In this document: piece by piece, positions 58,852 through 64,000 of the stretch
Layout: every line of letters starts with the position of its first letter
Position numbering within the stretch: the first letter of the stretch is position 1
Source of the DNA: Benincasa hispida
Lineage: Eukaryota > Streptophyta > Magnoliopsida > Cucurbitales > Cucurbitaceae
DNA: 64,000 bases
Assembly: GCF_009727055.1 (NCBI RefSeq)
Contig: NC_052351.1
Coordinates: 59,175,508-59,239,507 of the forward strand
Direction of reading: 5' to 3'
The notes under the pieces: generated by a model
The model's database searches: none
The model's input: only the letters and a program-made list of their open reading frames with translations
What the model was told of the DNA's origin: nothing
Position numbers and translations under genes: made by a program

Positions 58852-59300
58852 TTATGCATTTATTAGCCATCCATATCCCTGTTTCTTCTAGAATGTCTAC
58901 TTTTATTTTCCCCCCTCTTTCTGTGGTGAGAATCTATATTATATATTTACAGGTCAGACATGTGTATGGATGGATATTATATTATACTAATGTATGCTAT
59001 GATTTCTCCTATGTAATTTTGCACATGTTGAAATCGTCTGTAAAAGCTGCTGTACTTGTAATGCCCACTTTACTTTTTGGATTAGATGTTGAACCACCCC
59101 TCATTGGCTGTGCATTTTAGCTGTTTTGATAGAGCCTGTTTTCCCAAATTAGCCTTCAATTCCATCGGGAACAGTAAAGCACGTGGAGAAAATAGGACAA
59201 ATATTACTCCTCAGCTGATGCCTTTTCCCAACAGCAATTGATGAAGGACAACTCAGACTGGCGCATTGCTCTGGTGGTCTTTACTCTTTAATAATTTAAA
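58852..59300 (+). other. UGT 3' flank
   Basis: Directly follows the TGA at 58849-58851. No perfect AATAAA; AT-rich elements such as tattatattatactaatg and gtatgctatg near 58970-59000 could support polyadenylation. The 58848-59120 open frame overlaps the stop and has no domain. Confidence 0.5.
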
Positions 59301-61319
59301 CTTTTTCAAGGTATGTTTCTTGTCGTCTTCTTTTCTTTCATTTTTCTATTGCCTTTGGATTCATACTTGGTTCTTTAAATTCTCTCCTTTTTGAACTATG
59401 CCATGTTTTACTTGAGTTGGTATTGGGTGTTTCTACCTACTGATTCTTGTTGAATGATTTAAGTGCTTCCTTCCAAATGTATTATTGTTTACAAACTAGA
59501 GAAAGGCATGGTCACCAAACCCGATCTCAATGATAATGATCGTTTTCTTTGTACATTTCTTGTTTCTTGTTTCGTTTTGTTTTTTAACATTGTTTGTTAT
59601 TCATTATTGTGGAATGGAGACAAAATATCGTAGTCCTTTGTCATTTCGTAAAACTTTGATGATGCTTTTATTTATTGTTCCAAAGAAGTAAAGAAAAAAG
59701 AAAAGAAAACAAAAATGGTGGATAAAAAGTATATGATGGTTTAATTTGATAATGATGTTTTTAAAGTTCAATTATTATATATTGCTTTATAATACTTTAG
59801 ATTTTTAAGATTACTTAACGTTAATGGTTGTTATCCAAAATTAGAATGGAAGAATCCGAACTAATCATTGTCAATCTCATTCCAATCATGTATTCGGGAA
59901 CCAAATGAAAGTTGGTTGGTGCCTAGGAATCTTTTGGGAGAGGTAGGAAACTGGAAGAAGTATAGTATTAGGGTAGCATGAAAAATTTTGGTTAAAATAT
60001 CATTGTTCTATTTTAATCACTGTTCTTCCAAATGTCCAATTTTAGTTTTTAGTAAATCTAAAGTTTAGTTTGCTTATTGTTTCTTTTTTAAAAATAAAAT
60101 AAAATAGAGGTTTTTTTTTTTTTTGCACATATAGCCTAAATAAGTACAATTAATTACACAAATTGTCTAATTTTTTTTTTTTTACATGAATAGCCTAATG
60201 GGCTATTACTTTATACAAAGTCTGTCCCAATTTAATCTTTTAACTCTCCTTACCATTCACTTTATATAAGAGAAGTTTCTTGTAATATCGTGTAAGAGAA
60301 GTTTTGTGTGGTTATAAACTTTTCATAAGGATAGAAGAAACATTTCTCCAAAAATCTAAAAATTGTTGCCTAGGAATTAGAAAGAAGTTTCGAATAAGAA
60401 AATAAGATATATTTGATATATATACCATTATATATTTGATATATATACCATTATATATTTGAATCTTTTAGAAATAAAATAGAGTATATTTGATAAATGC
60501 ATGAACAAGATAAATATATGACATAGACATTTTTCTATATTTGTAAATAAGTTGGTTCATTTTTCTTTATTTGAAAATAACACATATTATTATCTATTAG
60601 TATTTTTACTATAAAGTTTCAAAATATGTTCACATTTGTCATTTTTTTTGTAGGAATATAAAAACTTCGAATTGAACCGATGGATCGAACCAAACCGAAA
60701 TGGTTATGGTAAGTTTCAAATAGCATAGAGAAGTGTGAACCAATATGACAGACAATTTGAATTTTGTTCTGAAAATTGTTTTTGGATTCTATGATCTAAA
60801 TAGTACAAATTCTTAAAACATTTTTATGTTTTCATTGTATCTAGATTTTAGATTATAAAAAGTAGAATTATATTAAATAAAGATAAAAATATTTAGAAAT
60901 ACAACATGTCATGTTATAGCCTCAATTCAATTTTTATGTTAGCTTTTATAAATTAAATAATGTTACAAAATAATGATTGTCCAAAATTTTTAACATAAAA
61001 CATGTTTATAAATAAATTAATAATAATTTATTCTAACCGGATATTTTGTGGCTAACTACAAATAGTTTTATAATATATAAATATAATATGAAACACATTT
61101 TAAATAATTGTTTAAATTAGAATCTAATTTATGAATCTGCTATCAAATATATATCTGAAAACATGAAATACAATTCTATTTTCATTGAATTTCTTGTTTT
61201 TAAATTTTTGTTTTCAGATTTTTTACCAAATATGCTCTTAGTTATTATAAAATTTATCATCAAAGGCACATATGTAATTGCATTCCTACCTTGGGCTTTA
61301 ATCGGTGTTGACCTTGACA
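59301..61319. other. AT-rich intergenic spacer
   Basis: No gene on either strand. Poly-T runs occur at about 60110-60125 and 60168-60182, each beside a related caca-tagcctaa/tgaatagcctaa word, and a 23-bp direct duplication (60408-60430, 60431-60453; tatatttgatatatatacc). The 61163-61372 frame starts in this spacer and runs into the next repeat. Confidence 0.6.
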
Positions 61320-61329
61320 GTTATGTAAA

Positions 61330-62107
61330 TTTTGAAGAAACTAGGGGTGGTTGTCGGAGCCTACAAAGGTGATTGTTGGAGTTGGAGTTGATTGGTCGTC
61401 GGAGTTGTTATAGGGTTGTTGATCATATAAAAAGTATTATTTTGTCTACATTAAATGCAATATTTATACGTAATGAATTCATATATCAAATAAATGTTAA
61501 GAATAATATTTAGACAAAAAGTATGTAACATATAACAAAAAAAAAACTATGAAATGTTTTTTTCTTTGAACATTTTCCAAGCAAGAATTAGTGAAAAATA
61601 GATATCTGTTATCTGATAATCCCAAATTTAGAGGAAATGAAAGTGAAATTGTTGAAGAAATGTGGTGACATTTCATGGGCTGTTACAATGATGGGGGAGA
61701 TTTAATTAAAAAAATTCACGACATAGTAAAAATATAGAGCAACAATAGGAAGAAAAAGAAAAAGAGTAAGATAATAATGAAATTCACTATAGAAAAATTA
61801 GCTAAAATCAAATGTTTTGATTTTGCTTTAGTTTCTCATTATATTTAACCATATTTCTACAATCCATATTTTATTCAAACAAATATGGGTATAACTATTG
61901 AATAAAAAAATTTCAAAACAAAAATAATAATCATAAAAGCATATTATTTAGAGTTAAAAAAACTGCATCAGATATCTAGACATATGAACTCAACTCTGCA
62001 CCCCAAATATAGATATATGAACTCAGACCAAATAACTCTCAGACATATGAACTTCACAAGCATATGAACTCCAAACATCCTATCTCAACTTAGCACCCCA
62101 AACAGCT
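61330..62107 (-). mobile_element. Second copy of the Harbinger-like element, reverse orientation
   Basis: On the minus strand it starts GAGCTGTTTGGGGTGC at 62107 and repeats the order of 51934 to about 52805: gagttcatatg words, aaatatggttaaat text, ctctatatttttactatg, and caccacatttcttcaac. At about 61420 the match ends and a short stretch of the gtcggag minisatellite follows (61345-61410), but this stretch is in plus orientation, opposite to its polarity in the first copy. The right terminus has tta nearby. The left border is uncertain. Confidence 0.6.
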
Positions 62108-62229
62108 CTTTAGGGTTTTATTTTATCCCTATTTTTATCTTCTACTTTTCTGCTCCCCAATTAATTTGAAAAATATGTTTTCACCAACCAATTTATTTGA
62201 AGCAAGTGGAATATTTTCCAACCAATTAA
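62108..62229. other. Short AT-rich spacer
   Basis: No feature seen except the twice-used words ccaaccaatttatttgaag / ccaaccaattaatttgaag around 62186-62236. Confidence 0.5.
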
Positions 62230-62960
62230 TTTGAAGTTATACTAATGTTAGAATATGATATTGATACATTGTTAATATATTTTATAATGATACACACATT
62301 TATACTGTTGACAAATTTTATTGTTATCATGTTAATGATACACTCATTTATACTGTTAATACATTTGACTAACATACTATTGATATACTACTAATAAACT
62401 TTACTGATATACTATTGATATACTTTATAATAACATATTCATTTATACTAGTGATACACTTGACTAACATACTGTCAATATATTTTATAATGATACACAT
62501 GTTTATACCATCGATACACTTGACTAATATACTACTCATATAATTTATAATGATACACATGTTTATACTACTGATGCACTTGATTAATATATTGTTGATA
62601 TACTTTATAATGATACACTCATTTATACTGCTGATACACTTAACTGAAATATTGTTGATATACTTTATAATAATGATACACTCACTTATACTGCTAATAA
62701 ATTTGACTAAAATATTGTTGATGTACTTTTATAATGATACACATGTTTACATTCTTGATATACTTAACGGATATATTGTTGATATACTTTATAATAATGA
62801 TACACTCACTTATACTGCTAATAAACTTGACTAAAACATTGTTGACATACTTTTATAATGATACACATGTTTACATTCTTGATATACTTAATGGATATAT
62901 TGTTGATATCCTTTATAACGATACACACATTTATATTGTTGATATACTTGAGATGTTATC
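62230..62960. repeat. Minisatellite of about 60 bp with a 124-bp higher-order unit
   Basis: Roughly 11 units built on ataatgatacacNcattt atactNNtgatacacttgac and attgttgatatacttt. The last part is a dimeric array: gatacactcact at 62675 and 62799 (124 bp apart), next at 62920 (121 bp). The long-open frames 62550-62834, 62734-63003 and minus 62369-62560 are repeat read-through giving Ile/Leu-rich peptides with no gene support. Confidence 0.9.
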
Positions 62961-63380
62961 GACTTTTAATTCTTTTTCTTTAGTTATTAGATCTGAGGAA
63001 TGATATTATATGCTATAAATGAATTATAAATACTTAAGCATACAAATTATGTAGATACATTCTCATTACACTTAATTTGTAGCATATTTAAGTATATCAC
63101 TTAATTATATTTGAATGACGAAAAAATGAATTACGAAAAACTAAAAATGTTGCCATCTGCACAATCTCAAATGTGGGAAAGGGTTGAAAAATCATATTCT
63201 TAAATTGCTACCTATGGTAAATTTCCAATATAAAATGCCCGATTTATGGAATTACCTTTTCGACTTTCAAGTTTGTATGTAATATGTTGGAAAGTTTCAA
63301 TTTGGCCAATTTAATCTCGCACTTTTGAAAAATAGGTTTAAAAGGTATTCCTATTTTGTACATTAATTAAGTATTTTTCT
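62961..63380. other. AT-rich spacer
   Basis: No gene or transposon signature seen on either strand. Confidence 0.5.
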
Positions 63381-63448
63381 AATATATATATATATATATT
63401 CATTTTTAAAAAATATATATATATATCTCTCTCTCCTCTCTCTCTCCT
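63381..63448. repeat. Microsatellite (TA)n then (TC)n
   Basis: Two (TA)n runs separated by ttcatttttaaaaa, followed by a tct/ctc tract. Long-read or strand-slippage variation is expected here. Confidence 0.9.
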
Positions 63449-64000
63449 TCCCCTCTCTCCACAGTTCATTACTTCTCTTCATCTTCATGGTCATCTTCTC
63501 TCAAAATCGTCATTTATATTTCATCATCTTTCCCTTCTTCATCTTCTCTCAAAATATGGACTTTTTGGTATAATCCACCAGATTTTGTCCATAAATTTAT
63601 GCTTAATGCCCCAATTGATCTCATCGTTAACAACCTCACTAAGTGTTCATGAACCAATTAGCAAACTTCACCAAAACCACTGAATCTGCTACGAGTTAAA
63701 GAAAATCCCATGCCCACATCCTTCATTGGTATCTCTCCAACCGATGATCGTTGCCATTCACAAGACCCATAGTTGCACGTCCCATATCGTCACCTGAAGG
63801 AAAAAAATGGTGGAACCCAACTGAAAAACAAAAACAAAAAAAAATGACAAAAAAATACCATGGGTGTGCATTCTCATCTAAGGGAAAAAGAAAAAGCTAA
63901 CTCATTTGAAAGATGAAAGTCAATTTCGGGAAGGACAGCTTCACCGGCAAGAATGGTGGGGGAAGGGGGAGAGAGAGAGGAGGCAGGGTAGGAGGTGAGA
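63449..64000. other. Unrecognised sequence, ends in a purine tract
   Basis: CT-rich text with a direct repeat tcttctctcaaaat (63493 and 63541). It is followed by moderately GC sequence, poly-A near 63832-63843 and, at 63956-63986, a purine run (gggggaagggggagagag). No open frame with coding support; a gene could continue beyond the window edge. Confidence 0.4.

Noticed and set aside
62230..62960. CRISPR-like array of repeats and spacers
   Set aside because: Units are adjacent and degenerate, with no unique spacers of constant length; this is a nuclear plant genome.
62550..63003. Ile/Leu-rich repeated peptides that look like membrane segments
   Set aside because: They follow the AT-rich minisatellite unit; no start context, no conservation argument.

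Overview
This window looks like gene-poor nuclear DNA of a flowering plant. The evidence is nested LTR retrotransposons, MITE-like DNA transposons, AT-rich spacers, and a plant family-1 UDP-glycosyltransferase with one intron. The UGT76-like gene and the LTR types suggest a dicot, and my guess is a cucurbit. That guess is recognition by eye, not a search result. Nothing here is bacterial, organellar or a CRISPR array.

Repeat families named here: A = LTR of about 1.97 kb starting TRTTGGGATTGATGTC. B = Ty1/copia family with LTRs of 1.87-2.0 kb starting TGTTGG, ending near CCAATA or CCTAACA, primed by initiator tRNA-Met. C = LTR of 1.66-2.1 kb starting TGATAACGGG (sense) and ending GCATCA. D = an LTR related to A. 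Many insertions keep exact 5-bp target duplications, so nesting can be read directly.

1-7005: an A element next to an N gap in a scrambled, partly inverted arrangement that looks like misassembly. 6533-14687: B1, a minus-strand copia relative that keeps gag but has lost pol and carries a C solo LTR. 15518-21363: a TGTAAC-type solo LTR containing a B solo LTR that contains another B solo LTR. 22530-29200: a decayed Ty3/gypsy gag-pol split by a D solo LTR that itself holds a C solo LTR. 29208-44408: B2 remnant and B3, a minus-strand copia relative keeping protease, integrase, RT and RNase H but little gag, with three solo LTRs in its leader. 44409-46776: 3' end of B4 on the plus strand, into which B3 inserted. 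46790-55533: Tork-like remnant, hAT-type MITE, LTR fragments, a Harbinger-like element with a minisatellite, and MITE-like copies.

55700-58851 is the only ordinary genic part: a candidate orphan first exon, a tandem repeat with tRNA-like boxes, and an apparently intact UGT gene (57337-58851). 58852-64000 is AT-rich and holds a second Harbinger-like copy, a minisatellite of about 60 bp with a 124-bp higher-order unit, and microsatellites.

I see no new multi-gene system. The most unusual signals are the leader architecture of the B retroelements (hairpin repeats, and swapped minisatellites of about 61-62 bp at one position), the all-solo-LTR state of family C, the tRNA-like triplication upstream of the UGT, and two probable assembly faults.
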